The notes: generated by a model from the letters alone, not told the origin. A stretch of 64,000 nt of DNA from Dictyobacter kobayashii (GCF_003967555.1 NZ_BIFS01000001.1:496001-560000); one strand, 5' to 3'. Shown: positions 20,480 through 30,703, counted from the stretch's first letter. Numbers and translations are program-made.

Positions 20480-21301
20480 ATGGGCACAAGTATTCCACCA
20501 ACTCCAACCGGGCAGTTGCCAAAGCCTCTGCTATGTATGCGGGGTATCAGTAAAACCTTTGGGGCTGTGCGGGCCTTAAGCAATGTTGACTTTGAAGTGT
20601 ATGCCGGCGAAGTGGTCGGCCTGGTGGGAGACAATGGCGCGGGCAAATCGACCCTGATCAAAACAATTTCAGGTGTCAGTCCTTGCGATGAAGGTGAGAT
20701 TTTTGTCGCCGGGCAAGTGGTCAAAATCAATACTCCCCAGGTGGCTACCCAGTTAGGCATCGAGACCGTCTATCAAGATCTGGCACTCTGCGATAATCTG
20801 GATGTCGTCTCTAACCTTTTTCTAGGTCGCGAAATGCGTAGCCCGGCGCGCACGCTGAATACGCTGGCGATGGAACACCGTGCCCTGGAAGTGCTACGCA
20901 CCCTGGATGTTAAAATTCCTTCTGTTCGGGCCCAGGTTGCCACGCTCTCTGGCGGACAGCGCCAATGTATCGCCGTCGCCAAAACTATCCTGCGCAATGC
21001 CAGAGTCGTTTTGCTCGATGAACCAACGGCCGCCCTGGGAGTAGCTCAAACGAGACAGGTCCTCAACCTGATCCTACGTCTACGCCAGCAAGGGTTCGCC
21101 GTTGTGGTCATCTCACACAACCTGGCTGATGTCTTTGAAGTGGTTGACCGGGTTATTGTCTTACGACTAGGTAAACGGGTAGGGACCTTTGATGTTAAAG
21201 CAACTACGCCAGCCCGCGTTGTCGCGGCCATCACCGGGGCAGAGTTCGGAGAGCTATCAGCCGAGGTCGATGGAGGATTGTCAGAAGGAGCGCGCATATG
21301 A
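20480..21301 (+). CDS. Sugar ABC transporter ATPase, single-domain (XylG/RbsA-like)
   Basis: A 273-residue ABC ATPase. Walker A is GDNGAGKST, the Q-loop is in TVYQDLALCDNL, the signature is LSGGQRQ, Walker B is VVLLDEPTAAL and the switch His is in VISHNLADV. Unlike XylG or RbsA it has only one ATPase domain, so a homodimer is expected, as in FrcA-type importers. Its TGA overlaps the ATG of the permease gene (ATGA at 21298-21301), indicating translational coupling. Confidence 0.9.
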   Translation: MGTSIPPTPTGQLPKPLLCMRGISKTFGAVRALSNVDFEVYAGEVVGLVGDNGAGKSTLIKTISGVSPCDEGEIFVAGQVVKINTPQVATQLGIETVYQDLALCDNLDVVSNLFLGREMRSPARTLNTLAMEHRALEVLRTLDVKIPSVRAQVATLSGGQRQCIAVAKTILRNARVVLLDEPTAALGVAQTRQVLNLILRLRQQGFAVVVISHNLADVFEVVDRVIVLRLGKRVGTFDVKATTPARVVAAITGAEFGELSAEVDGGLSEGARI

Positions 21302-22536
21302 ATACGATCAATTCAGATACCCGGCTGCCACGTTCCCCCAAAACGCCGAATAGTGTTGAGGCTCCCTACTCCCTTCATAAACAATCGCTGGGACAGATAC
21401 TACGCAATGACCTCGGCTTTCTACCTGTATTGCTTACCTTGATTGTGATCGCCGTCTTTTTCCAGATCACCACCCAGGGTTTGTTCCTGACGCCGCGTAA
21501 CCTGACACAGCTGGTACTACAAATCACAACTATTGGCACCCTCGGCCTGGGTGTCATCCTGGTCCTGCTACTTGGAGAGATAGATCTATCCGTAGCCTCG
21601 GTCGCTACCCTTTGTTCAGTCGTGATGGGCATCCTTTCAGAGCGCATGGGCTACCCGGCCTGGCTCGCCATCCTGGCCGCTATCGCCGCCGGGGCATTCA
21701 TCGGTCTGCTCAATGGCTTCTTTATCGCCTATCTACACGTCCCTTCCTTTATTGTCACACTGGCCGCCTCTATCAGTTATGGGGGACTCCTCATCTACCT
21801 GCTGCAGGGACAGGCTACATTGATCATTAACAATGACTTTATTATTGGGATCGCGAATAATTACCAGTCTGGCCTTTTTATAGGCACGGGCCTACCATTG
21901 CTGGTACTGGCAGTTTATATTGGAGGAGTGGTCTATATCACTCGACGCCGCCAGCAGATGGGGTTACGCGCTACACATTCGCTCCATCTGGCTGCAACAA
22001 TCGGAGTGCCTTCATTGATTGTAATTGGCTCGCTCTTGCTCTTCCATGCCTACCTGGGTGTCCCGCAGGCACTCTTCATCCTGGCTGGATTGATCCTCCT
22101 AACCTGGCTACTGCTAACCAGGACCGCGTATGGGCGCCATGTTTATGCGGTCGGTGGCAATGCTGAAGCAGCCAGGCGTGCTGGCATTAATGTTGTAGTG
22201 ATACGCATCACCATCTTTACGCTCTGCTCAACCCTGGCAGCGATTGCCGGTATCCTGGCCGCCTCGCGTGCCAGCGCGGTCGCCAGCCAGATCAACCCGA
22301 CTCTGCTCTTGCAGGCCATTGCCGCCGCAGTCATCGGCGGGGTCAGCCTGTTTGGAGGACGCGGCTCCGTCTGGTCCATTCTCCTGGGAGCTTTGATTAT
22401 AGGTAGCCTGGAAAATGGGCTGGACCTGAACAATCAGCCAGTCGAGGTCAAACAAATGATCGAAGGAGCGGTTTTGGTATTGGCCGTTACCAGCGACGCC
22501 TTGATCCGCCGGGCGCAAATGCGCAGTGGCCGCTGA
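21298..22536 (+). CDS. Sugar ABC transporter permease (XylH/RbsC-like)
   Basis: A 412-residue polytopic membrane protein. The GEIDLSVASVATL motif and the late GGNAEAARRAGINV/GGVSLFGGRGS segments are typical of BPD_transp_2 permeases for pentoses. Roughly ten hydrophobic segments are visible from residue 40 onward after a polar N-terminus. It completes the importer with the lipoprotein and ATPase encoded upstream. The sugar cannot be specified; a beta-galactosidase lies 12 kb away but is not obviously linked. Confidence 0.9.
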   Translation: MNTINSDTRLPRSPKTPNSVEAPYSLHKQSLGQILRNDLGFLPVLLTLIVIAVFFQITTQGLFLTPRNLTQLVLQITTIGTLGLGVILVLLLGEIDLSVASVATLCSVVMGILSERMGYPAWLAILAAIAAGAFIGLLNGFFIAYLHVPSFIVTLAASISYGGLLIYLLQGQATLIINNDFIIGIANNYQSGLFIGTGLPLLVLAVYIGGVVYITRRRQQMGLRATHSLHLAATIGVPSLIVIGSLLLFHAYLGVPQALFILAGLILLTWLLLTRTAYGRHVYAVGGNAEAARRAGINVVVIRITIFTLCSTLAAIAGILAASRASAVASQINPTLLLQAIAAAVIGGVSLFGGRGSVWSILLGALIIGSLENGLDLNNQPVEVKQMIEGAVLVLAVTSDALIRRAQMRSGR

Positions 22537-22702
22537 AGCCCACCAGCCAGACACAACAAACCATCCTCAATCATGTATACTGTCCACAGGGAGTCCAACG
22601 CGTTTAAAAGTAGATAGTATACATGGTCAAAACGTACCTCTAAGCGCACTCGAAACGTAATAGAAGCAGAGCTAATATGCATCACATCAGAGGAGAAAAG
22701 CG

Positions 22703-23179
22703 ATGTTCTATTACCTAGCAAAAAGTCTGGCAAGCATCTGCTTTAATATACTTAATTTTCTACTGGGAGGAAACTTACCTCCCTTTGGCTGCGTCTGCGT
22801 GATCGTGGAAAAAGAACAACAATTTTTACTGCTAGAGCAACCGGGAGGTGTACTGGCATTTCCAGGCGGATTTATGAAGTGGCGCGAGACGCCTGAGCAA
22901 GCATTGATACGAGAAGGAAGAGAAGAGACAGGACTTGAGCTGCGGCTACATGATCTGGTTGGCTTTCTACCCGCAACCAGCCAGGGCTTCCACCAGATGA
23001 GTACCGTGACCTTTATCTATCATGGCGAGATCATCGGCGGCAATCTGCGTTCCAGTTCCGAGGGACATCCACTCTGGCTACCGGCGGATGAACTTCCGAA
23101 AAAGCTCAGCCCATACTTTCAATTGATGTTAGAGCAATATCTGCGCCATCGTGCCACACACAGCGAGGTTTCAAGATAA
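22703..23179 (+). CDS. Nudix hydrolase
   Basis: A 158-residue protein with a full Nudix box (GGFMKWRETPEQALIREG then REETGLEL) at about residues 53-78. A hydrophobic N-terminus (LAKSLASICFNILNFLLGG) could be a membrane anchor. RBS AGAGGAG precedes the ATG. A terminator follows 30 bp after its stop. The substrate is not predictable. Confidence 0.87.
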   Translation: MFYYLAKSLASICFNILNFLLGGNLPPFGCVCVIVEKEQQFLLLEQPGGVLAFPGGFMKWRETPEQALIREGREETGLELRLHDLVGFLPATSQGFHQMSTVTFIYHGEIIGGNLRSSSEGHPLWLPADELPKKLSPYFQLMLEQYLRHRATHSEVSR

Positions 23180-23208
23180 CACAATAGCGAGCTGGCAACA
23201 AGCGCAAG

Positions 23209-23238
23209 CTAAAAAGCGCCCCGAGGGGCGCGCTTTTG
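23209..23238. terminator. Terminator between Nudix and P450 genes
   Basis: A GC-rich hairpin (GCGCCCC at 23216-23222 with GGGGCGC at 23225-23231), flanked by A5 and T4, lies between convergent genes. Confidence 0.8.
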
Positions 23239-23287
23239 CTTTCCATATGTATTGCCACTATACAACTCTCAGCGATCATGCATCTCA

Positions 23288-24552
23288 TCAGCGCACCTGG
23301 AAGGTAACTGGTAGATGTCGAGGGCCCATGATAAAGGCGCTGTGAATGGTTTCAAGCTTCTGGGCGCGCTCACGGTGAATATGCTGGCAGCGCTCCAGCA
23401 GAATGCCCAGCGCGATCTTCGCTTCCAGACGCGCCAGGGAGCACCCAGACAGAAATGGATACCATGACCAAATGACAGATGATGATTGGGGGTGCGTTCA
23501 ATGTCAAAACGCTCCGGTTGAGGAAATTGGGTCGGATCAAAGTTGGCGCTGGCCAGCCAGCCAATGATCGTTTGCCCACGTGGGATCTTCTGGCCATGGA
23601 TCTCAACGGGGCGCGTGGTATAGCGACCCACTAATAAGGCTGGAGAACGATAACGCAGCACCTCTTCAATCGCCTGCGGCACTAGCTCAGGACGCTCGTG
23701 CAGCTGCTCCATTACTTCAGGATGTTCGTCAAAGCAGAGCAAGGCATTGCCAATCAGATTGGTGGTCGTGATATTGCCAGCGATCAGCAGCAAGGCACAA
23801 AATGCCAGAATATCAGGCTCCGACAACAACTCGCCCTCGATCTGCGCGGTAAGTAGGGCGCTTACCAGATCATGTTGTGGCTGCAAACGTCTCTGGGCCA
23901 GCACCAGGCGAAAATAATCGTAGAGTTCATCCAAAGTTTGGCGTACGACCGTGCGCATACGCTCAGTATGTTCTTCGATATTATCGCGTGAGAGGTCATC
24001 GTATTCGCTTATCACCATCTTATCGGACCAGCGCTTAAATTGAGCACGATCCTCGGATGGCACTCCTAACATTTCAGAAATGACGATCACGGGCAAAGGA
24101 TACGAGAGGTCCGCAATAATATCCATCTTGCCTTGCTGCGCTACCTGATCCAGTAAATCATGGGTAATCTCAGCAATGCGTGGGGCCATACTGGCGATCG
24201 CCCGTGGCGTAAAGGCCTGAGAAACCAGAGAACGTAGCTGGCGATGGTGCGGCGGATCAGTCGTCAATACACTCTGACCCTTGGTCAGCTCTTCCGGATG
24301 CTCAGCAAACGGCGCGCCATCTGAAGAAAAGGTCTCGTGGTCCGAGGCCAGTGTTAACACATCATCATACTCAAACATTTCCCAAAACTTCGCTCGCTCG
24401 TTATAAGAAACAGGGCCAAACTCGGTGCGCAAGCCCGTAAAGCTCTCATATGGATAGAGTAGCTGGTCCAACAAGTCACGTGGATTCATCGCAGGTACGA
24501 TGCTTCTCAGAGGGTCAACCGCCGAGAAACACCATCTCCTTTCTGTTGCCAC
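23288..24552 (-). CDS. Cytochrome P450 (CYP107/CYP109-like, one-base frameshift)
   Basis: A bacterial soluble P450 of about 420 residues. It has the I-helix segment LLLIAGNITTTN, the ExxR motif EEVLRYR and the heme-binding motif FGHGIHFCLGA with its Cys ligand. The frame breaks just after the heme motif at 23437-23439; one extra C (coding strand) gives the normal C-terminal helix (LARLEAKIALGILLER) and a stop at 23288-23290. The conserved acid before the I-helix Thr is replaced by Ile. Start is uncertain: GTG at 24552 or ATG at 24489. Redox partners are not encoded nearby. Confidence 0.88.
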
Positions 24553-24748
24553 TATACTTTTTGCATTTCATAAAACTTACCAATATGTATCATAGTAACG
24601 CAAATCGTCTCAATCGACAAATCAGCGTAGCTGCATGTTAAACTACTTAGCACTACCATTTAGCAAGCAAGTATTACTGAGCAGTACACTTCTTCGTTCT
24701 AACAAAAAAGAGCACAGAATAGCTATTTCCAGGTAGGAGTATTTTTCT

Positions 24749-25210
24749 ATGTCTTATGAATGGCGACGCGGCGATTATATTATCAGTACAGACAAACAAC
24801 GTTTAGATATTACCGTTATTCACAACTTCCTCACCCAGGCATATTGGTCCAGCAGCATTCCACGAGAAACGGTGGAACAAGCACTCAAACACTCGCTCGC
24901 CTTTGGCCTCTACAAAGGACAAGAGCAGATCGGCCTGGCTCGCCTGGTCACCGATTACACCACCTTTGCCTATCTGGCAGACGTCTTTATCTTAGAACCC
25001 TATCGCGGCCAGGGTCTCAGCAAGTGGCTTCTGGAGGTAATCACCACACATCCTGAACTGCAAGGATTGCGACGCTGGCTACTGGCGACGCAAGACGCCC
25101 ATGGCCTGTACCAGCAATTCGGTTTCGCACCACCGCGCTATCCTGAGCGCCTGATGGAAATACTACATCCCGACATCTACAACTCCTCAAAGACCAGCCA
25201 GGCACAATAA
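24749..25210 (+). CDS. GNAT-family N-acetyltransferase
   Basis: A 153-residue protein with the acetyl-CoA loop PYRGQGLSKWLL at about residues 84-95, preceded by the beta4 strand YLADVFILE and followed by the DAHGLYQQFGF motif. This is typical of single-domain GNAT enzymes. RBS GTAGGAG precedes the ATG. The substrate is unknown. It is divergent from the P450 gene and followed by tsaC. Confidence 0.87.
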   Translation: MSYEWRRGDYIISTDKQRLDITVIHNFLTQAYWSSSIPRETVEQALKHSLAFGLYKGQEQIGLARLVTDYTTFAYLADVFILEPYRGQGLSKWLLEVITTHPELQGLRRWLLATQDAHGLYQQFGFAPPRYPERLMEILHPDIYNSSKTSQAQ

Positions 25211-25366
25211 TTTTGCAGGTGCCTGCCTTTGAATAAAACCAAAGGTTAAAAGCTTGAACCCAGAGCTGGCACACAACTTTCGAGCTAGCAGGAAACGTGC
25301 TATACTCAAGCGAAAACAGGATAATGTGAATAGCTAAGAGCTTTTTAGAGGAACATAAACAGATCC

Positions 25367-26443
25367 ATGCAACAGCGAGAGACACAGATTATTAAGATAG
25401 ACCCTAACCATCTGGATGAACACTATACACAGCAGATCGCATACGCAGCCCAATTGTTGCGCGCGGGTGAGCTGGTAGTTCTTCCAACCGAGACCGTATA
25501 CGGTCTGGGTGCGAACGCCTTAGATGCCCAGGCAGCCGAACAGATCTTTATCGCCAAAGGACGACCATTTAGCGATCCTTTGATTGTGCATATCGCTGAT
25601 AAGCATGAATTAGAAAATATTGTGTCAGTGGTACCAGAAACGGCCTGGAAGCTGGCAGCAGCCTTCTGGCCGGGACCGCTGACCATGATTTTACCCGCCG
25701 GTCCACGAGTGCCTGGCTTGATTACCTCCGGGCTACCCAATGTGGCCGTACGCATGCCCGCCCATCCAATCGCGCGCGCCTTAATCCGTGCCGCAGGTAT
25801 ACCGGTAGCAGCCCCCAGCGCAAATCGCTTTATGCATGTCAGCCCTACCACGGCGCAGCATGTCTATGCAGACCTTAAAGGTCGTGTCCCATTGATCCTG
25901 GATGGAGGCCCCTGTACAGTCGGGGTCGAATCTACGATCCTCGACCTCTGCGCCGAGGTACCAACTATCCTGAGGCCCGGTGGCATTGGCCTGGAGGCAC
26001 TACGCAGCGTGCTCCCCCAGCTCCAACCACCCAGTCCACGGCAGATGCAGGACGAAGAGGACCACATGCTGGCCCAGATGGCTCCGGGACAGATGCGCAT
26101 CCATTATTCTCCCAGCGTACCAGCTTATCTGTTCGAGGGCTCAGTAGTGGCCATGCGCCAGGCCATGCTGGCAGAAGTACAAGCGCGCCAGACCCAGGGA
26201 GAGCTGGTGGGAGTCTTGATCGCCGACGAAGACCTGAGTGCATTCCAGGAGAGCGGAGCGATCATCTATAGCCTGGGCCACACACCTGAACAGATCGCTA
26301 CCCGGCTCTTCGCCGGCCTGCGCACGCTAGAAGAAGCGGGCGTCGATGTTATCCTCTGCCGCAACTACTCAGAACACGGATTAGGCCTGGCCATACGTGA
26401 CCGCCTGCTCAAAGCCACAGGCGGCAAAGTCAAAAAGCTCTAG
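25367..26443 (+). CDS. tsaC: L-threonylcarbamoyladenylate synthase (Sua5/long TsaC)
   Basis: A 358-residue protein. The N-terminal YrdC domain is about residues 15-210, with VVLPTETVYGLGANA, the KGRPFSDPL nucleotide site and VAAPSANRFMHVSPT. A short linker and the Sua5-specific C-terminal Rossmann-like domain follow, so this is the long form. It makes threonylcarbamoyl-AMP from Thr, bicarbonate and ATP for the t6A modification of ANN-decoding tRNAs. The frame is intact. AGAGGAAC lies 12 bp upstream of the ATG. Confidence 0.95.
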   Translation: MQQRETQIIKIDPNHLDEHYTQQIAYAAQLLRAGELVVLPTETVYGLGANALDAQAAEQIFIAKGRPFSDPLIVHIADKHELENIVSVVPETAWKLAAAFWPGPLTMILPAGPRVPGLITSGLPNVAVRMPAHPIARALIRAAGIPVAAPSANRFMHVSPTTAQHVYADLKGRVPLILDGGPCTVGVESTILDLCAEVPTILRPGGIGLEALRSVLPQLQPPSPRQMQDEEDHMLAQMAPGQMRIHYSPSVPAYLFEGSVVAMRQAMLAEVQARQTQGELVGVLIADEDLSAFQESGAIIYSLGHTPEQIATRLFAGLRTLEEAGVDVILCRNYSEHGLGLAIRDRLLKATGGKVKKL

Positions 26444-26516
26444 CCAATTGCTGCTGAGACAAGAGCGTATATCTATTGTGGCGAGGTGGATGTGGATATA
26501 TCGAAGGGTCAAGCAC

Positions 26517-28148
26517 TCAGTGTTTTTTGAGGTGATGAATCTTGAGCGCGATCTGAAGCGCCAGGCGAAGCTCAGGATCTTCTAGCGAACGGCCAAGCAG
26601 GGCCTCAATGCGATTGAGGCGATAAAGCAAAGAATTGCGATGAAAATGCATGGTGCGCGCCATCTCGCTGAGGTTACCATTACAGCGAAAGAAGCCTTCC
26701 AACGTTTCTACGTAGGTGCTGTCGTTATTAAGTAAGGGACCCAGAGTCTCATAATAGAAATCGTCCAGCTCGCTATGGCCATTGAGGTGGAAGAGCAAGC
26801 GATAAATACCCAGGCGCGCAAATGAATGCAGATTGCCCTCACCAAAGAGACGGCGGCCAATCTCCAACGCCTGTTGTGCTTCGCGAAAAGAGAGGGGCAG
26901 ACCCTGCAAGCTCTTCGCGATCCGCCCAATACCACAGGAATAGGTAGGGCGCGCAGTACCATTGCTTTTCTGGGAAGAGATACGGAAAACGACGCGCTCC
27001 AGACGCGAATAGAGCGAATTTTCATGTTCACGCTCAGTCTCGCTCTGATCCTCAAAAGGCGGCAAAGGCAGGATCGCAATTACACGCCGCGCCTCGTTTT
27101 GTACCCAGCAACCCGACCACTCGCGCAAAAGCTCCTCACGCACGCGCTTGCTCCATTGGGCATACTGGCTACTGGCAGGAAAATCATGTTCGTTGGGAGA
27201 AATTTCAAAGACCACCACGGCTTGAGGTGTGGTTAAATCATAACCAAGCAAACGAGCACGCGCCATCATCTCTTCGGGTTGCTGATAATGGCCCTGGATC
27301 ACATCGGTAAAAGCCTCAACCTGGTAGCGGCTCTCAACCTCTGTACGATCACGCTCACGAGCAAACTCAATGGCGATAATAGGGGTTGCCTGACCCAGGA
27401 TAATACGCTCAAGGTAGTCGAAATCACTCTCATTGCCGACCAACGAGAGATAGCCAGCAATCTCATGGCGGCTACTGGGAATCGGTTCGACCACACGTAC
27501 CAGGCCTTGCAGGCGCAACTGCTCATCACTTAGTGGGCTGGGTAATAACAGGGGAGGGACATTGGCGGGCGAGGCCTGTAAACGCACATGCTGATCAGCA
27601 TCCTGTATAACGACCCACTTGCCACGATTGGTCGCCAGATGCTCACAGACACCCTGAATACCAGCCCCCTGCAGACTTAACTGCATTAATTGACTGGCAA
27701 TCTCGGTCGCTTTGCGCTCGGTTTCGCCACGAAAGCTCACCACAAATGTAATCACTTCGCGCTCAATCTCTTCAAGCAGAGCATTGAGCGGAAGCAAAAT
27801 CAGAGGCAGATGCATCTGATCCGCGAAATCTCGCGCTTCCGCACCCAAAGCCTCCACAGATGGCGCAGCGACTGCAACGACCGCTACGCCAGCCTGGTGC
27901 AGGCTCTTCAGGAGATGGGGAAGGGTTTCGTCCAGGCGTCGCAACTGAGACAATGTCAATAAAGCGAGCTCGCCTCCTTGAACGCTTTCGAAAGCGGGCA
28001 AGCGAGAACGCATACGACACGCCCATGTTACACGACGCTCCAGACCTCCTCCGCCAGCTACTAATTGTGCGTCACGTGAGGCGAGCAGAGTTAAAATGTT
28101 CCGGACTGAAGCCGAAGATTGTGATTGCGAAGGGGACAAACTGCTCAT
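26517..28148 (-). CDS. PucR-family transcriptional regulator
   Basis: A 543-residue protein. It begins with a PucR N-terminal domain (LLASRDAQLVAGGGGLERRV), continues with a GGDEF-like CdaR middle domain (QAVVVFEISPNEHDF, YSCGIGRIAKSL) and ends in the PucR helix-turn-helix (ETLEGFFRCNGNLSEMARTM, HRNSLLYRLNRIEALLGR). Members regulate purine, amino-acid or sugar-acid catabolism, often in response to a small metabolite. The gene stands alone between convergent tsaC and the small gene upstream, so its target is not evident. Confidence 0.9.
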   Translation of the reverse strand: MSSLSPSQSQSSASVRNILTLLASRDAQLVAGGGGLERRVTWACRMRSRLPAFESVQGGELALLTLSQLRRLDETLPHLLKSLHQAGVAVVAVAAPSVEALGAEARDFADQMHLPLILLPLNALLEEIEREVITFVVSFRGETERKATEIASQLMQLSLQGAGIQGVCEHLATNRGKWVVIQDADQHVRLQASPANVPPLLLPSPLSDEQLRLQGLVRVVEPIPSSRHEIAGYLSLVGNESDFDYLERIILGQATPIIAIEFARERDRTEVESRYQVEAFTDVIQGHYQQPEEMMARARLLGYDLTTPQAVVVFEISPNEHDFPASSQYAQWSKRVREELLREWSGCWVQNEARRVIAILPLPPFEDQSETEREHENSLYSRLERVVFRISSQKSNGTARPTYSCGIGRIAKSLQGLPLSFREAQQALEIGRRLFGEGNLHSFARLGIYRLLFHLNGHSELDDFYYETLGPLLNNDSTYVETLEGFFRCNGNLSEMARTMHFHRNSLLYRLNRIEALLGRSLEDPELRLALQIALKIHHLKKH

Positions 28149-28177
28149 AACTCACACGCAAACTAGCAGTGCACCAA

Positions 28178-28291
28178 TTAACGGCGAGCTGCTGCAGGAG
28201 CGGCAGCGGCCTTCTGAGCCTGCTGCTTCTCTTTCAGTTTTCTCGCTTTGTGTAAATGCTTATGCCAGGCGACTTTCTTTGTCTTATTCAT
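28178..28291 (-). CDS. Small highly basic protein, 37 residues
   Basis: A short frame from ATG (28289-28291) to TAA (28178-28180) encodes MNKTKKVAWHKHLHKARKLK, then EKQQ and an Ala-rich tail ending AARR. It is rich in Lys, His and Arg, with an AAAAPAAA segment like that of nucleic-acid-binding proteins. AGAAAGG lies 12 bp upstream. The composition resembles small ribosome- or RNA-associated proteins, but no family is firmly recognised. It sits between the PucR gene and the TPR gene on the same strand. Confidence 0.6.
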   Translation of the reverse strand: MNKTKKVAWHKHLHKARKLKEKQQAQKAAAAPAAARR

Positions 28292-28320
28292 TGTATTATA
28301 CAACCTTTCTACTAGAAATG

Positions 28321-29135
28321 TTACTCTTCAATATCGGTATTGCCGTCGAATTCAAAATCGTTCATATCTTCCGAATCATCACCACCATCATAATACTCAT
28401 CATCGGTCCCCATCTCATCATCTTCCTCACGGTCATGACGTAAAATGGAATCCTTGATATAAGCACGGACAGTATCGCCACTACCCTGCGAGGGAAGCTC
28501 ACGGTACCGAACATATTCGGATGCTGATACTCTTCGCGAACGATAATACGAACAAGATGAATATCCAGGGTCAAGATACCAGCTGCATAGCGGTTACCCT
28601 CTTTGATGTAACTGATCAAGCGGCCCGCCAGGCGGGGCTCGATCTGTCCAATCGTCTCCTGGGCAGCATTGCGCGCCAGCAAACGATGGCCATCCACAAC
28701 CAGGTTAATGCGATCCCCAACCCCAATGCGTGAGAGCACGGGAGCAGGACCCAGGTTTATTAGCTCAGTAATACCTGTCTTACCAGTCTCCTCAATGAAG
28801 AGTCGTGGATCAATGCGATCCACGCCGACAGGGCCGGGAGTAGAAGCATCCTGTAAGGTCTGCAGACGATCCAGGTTCTTCTTAGCGATGGTATTAGCTG
28901 GACTGTATTTTAAGGTTTGTGAGTAGGCCTGTCGAGCCTCTGAATACTGACCCAACTCACTATATGCCTTACCCAGACGATTATAGGCCTCCGGATCCTG
29001 GGGAAAAATGTTCAGAATATTCTTATTCGTCGTTACTGCTTCTCCCCATTGGCCCTCTTGAGCCTGCCGGATCGCCAGATCTGTCCACTGCTTCTTCAGT
29101 CGTAACTTTTCTTCAGCTGACAGTGTTTGTGTCAT
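28321..29135 (-). CDS. TPR-containing protein with acidic C-terminus (one-base frameshift)
   Basis: A protein of about 270 residues. The N-terminal third has TPR pairs (AIRQAQEGQWGEAVTTNKNI, AYNRLGKAYSELGQYSEARQ). A middle domain of unknown type follows (GVGDRINLVVDGHRLLARN, ILTLDIHLVRIIVREE). The frame breaks at 28492-28494; one extra C (coding strand) leads into a strongly acidic tail (REEDDEMGTDDEYYDGGDD) and a TAA at 28321. Start ATG 29135 is chosen for GGAGGAGG just upstream. The acidic tail may bind a basic partner. miaB ends 62 bp beyond its ribosome site, on the same strand. Confidence 0.65.
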
Positions 29136-29212
29136 CAAAGCCTCCTCCAACTTCGTGGGATATGTTGTGTTTTCTAGCTTACGCGCTTAAAAAGCACGTT
29201 GTACGGCGCAAC

Positions 29213-30703
29213 TTATAGTGCAACAGCGTCACCCTGCAATGACCAGGCCGTAGCCCGCTCGATACGCACCTGCACAAAATCGCCAGGTTGAATGACACGC
29301 TGGTCCTCGGGCGCGGGGCAGAACACCAACTTATTGGCGCGATCACGCCCTTTTAGTTGTTTACGCCCATGCGTCGTATTCGTATCCTCAACCATCACTT
29401 CCTCTACCTTCCCTACATATGACTGATTCAGTTCAAACGCGATCTTACCCTGAACTTCTTCCACTGCATGCAGACGGCGCTTCTTCTCCGCCAGGGGCAC
29501 ATCGTCCTCCCAACGGGCCGCAACCGTTCCAGGGCGAACCGAGTAAGCAGCGACATGAACTACATCAAAACGGATCTTCTCCAACAAATCCAACGTATGC
29601 TGGAACTCTTCTTCAGTTTCACCACAGAAGCCTACAATAACATCGGTCGATAAGGTAATATTCGGCCACAGCTCGCGCACGCGCTCAATACGCTCAACGT
29701 ACTCATCCAGGGAATACCCACGCTTCATACGTTTAAGCATTGCATCATCGCCAGACTGAACCGGAATATTCAGATGCTCACACACCTTTGGCAGATGCGC
29801 CATACGCTCAATCATACTATCCGTCATGTGGCGCGGATAGGAAGTCATAAAGCGAATACGCGCTAACCCATCGATCTCACTTAAATTGGTCATCAGGTCC
29901 GCCAGGTCGGGCTGACCGGGCAGATCCAGACCATAGGCCTCCACTGTTTGGCCCAGAAGAGTCAATTCTTTGGCTCCCTTATTCACCAACGATCGAGCCT
30001 CAACCATCAACTCATCCATAGGTCGGCTACGCTCACGTCCACGGCGATAAGGTACAATACAATAAGTACATACCTTATTACAACCAAGCACAATCGGTAG
30101 CCAGGCAGTGGGGCTTGCCTGAGCTGGCTCAATCTTAGTAGGATAATGGGCGACACGCTCCCCTGGCTTGGGGGTAATGGCCATAGGAAGCACCGTGCGC
30201 GCGCCCACGCGATTGGTAGAGGTCGCGAACGTGGGCACGATAGGTGAGACAGAAATCTCATCGATGGCATCCTCTACGGGATCGGGCATAAACTCGATAT
30301 CCAGGCAGCCCGCCCCGGAGATAGGAGTCCAACGCTCTTCAAGGAAACGAGGCAAAATATCGGCATGTTCGACCTTCATAAAAAGATCGATATGGGGATA
30401 GCGTTTGCTTAATGTATCAATCGTCTTCTGATTGCCAATCATGCATCCCATCAAGGCTACCAAAAGATCACTACGATCGTTCTTGGCCCGTCTCAATTGG
30501 GCAAGCAAATTATGGGCCTTCTCCTCAGGAGCCTGCCGCACACTGCAGGTATTCAGAACCACCAGATTTGCCTGCTCCATGCTTGCCTCTTCCCACCCTA
30601 ATTCATCAAGCATAGTCTGAATGCGCTGAGAGTCAGCCTGATTCATCTGACAGCCAACTGTCCAAATATGATATTTTCCCCGCGGAATACTAATTGTAGT
30701 CAT
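29213..30703 (-). CDS. miaB: tRNA-2-methylthio-N6-isopentenyladenosine synthase MiaB
   Basis: A 496-residue radical SAM methylthiotransferase. The N-terminal UPF0004 domain carries the auxiliary-cluster cysteines (TVGCQMNQADS, LNTCSVRQ, ALMGCMIGNQ). The radical SAM motif is GCNKVCTYCIVPYRRG, and the TRAM domain follows at the C-terminus. It adds methylthio to i6A37 of tRNA. Between the UPF0004 and radical SAM domains there is a linker of about 60 residues rich in Pro/Val/Thr, longer than usual. RBS GAGAGG precedes the ATG. Confidence 0.95.
   Translation of the reverse strand: MTTISIPRGKYHIWTVGCQMNQADSQRIQTMLDELGWEEASMEQANLVVLNTCSVRQAPEEKAHNLLAQLRRAKNDRSDLLVALMGCMIGNQKTIDTLSKRYPHIDLFMKVEHADILPRFLEERWTPISGAGCLDIEFMPDPVEDAIDEISVSPIVPTFATSTNRVGARTVLPMAITPKPGERVAHYPTKIEPAQASPTAWLPIVLGCNKVCTYCIVPYRRGRERSRPMDELMVEARSLVNKGAKELTLLGQTVEAYGLDLPGQPDLADLMTNLSEIDGLARIRFMTSYPRHMTDSMIERMAHLPKVCEHLNIPVQSGDDAMLKRMKRGYSLDEYVERIERVRELWPNITLSTDVIVGFCGETEEEFQHTLDLLEKIRFDVVHVAAYSVRPGTVAARWEDDVPLAEKKRRLHAVEEVQGKIAFELNQSYVGKVEEVMVEDTNTTHGRKQLKGRDRANKLVFCPAPEDQRVIQPGDFVQVRIERATAWSLQGDAVAL

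Noticed and set aside
24490..24552. Short extra N-terminus of the P450
   Set aside because: It has no family similarity and an out-of-frame ribosome site; the start is left open rather than called as a fusion.
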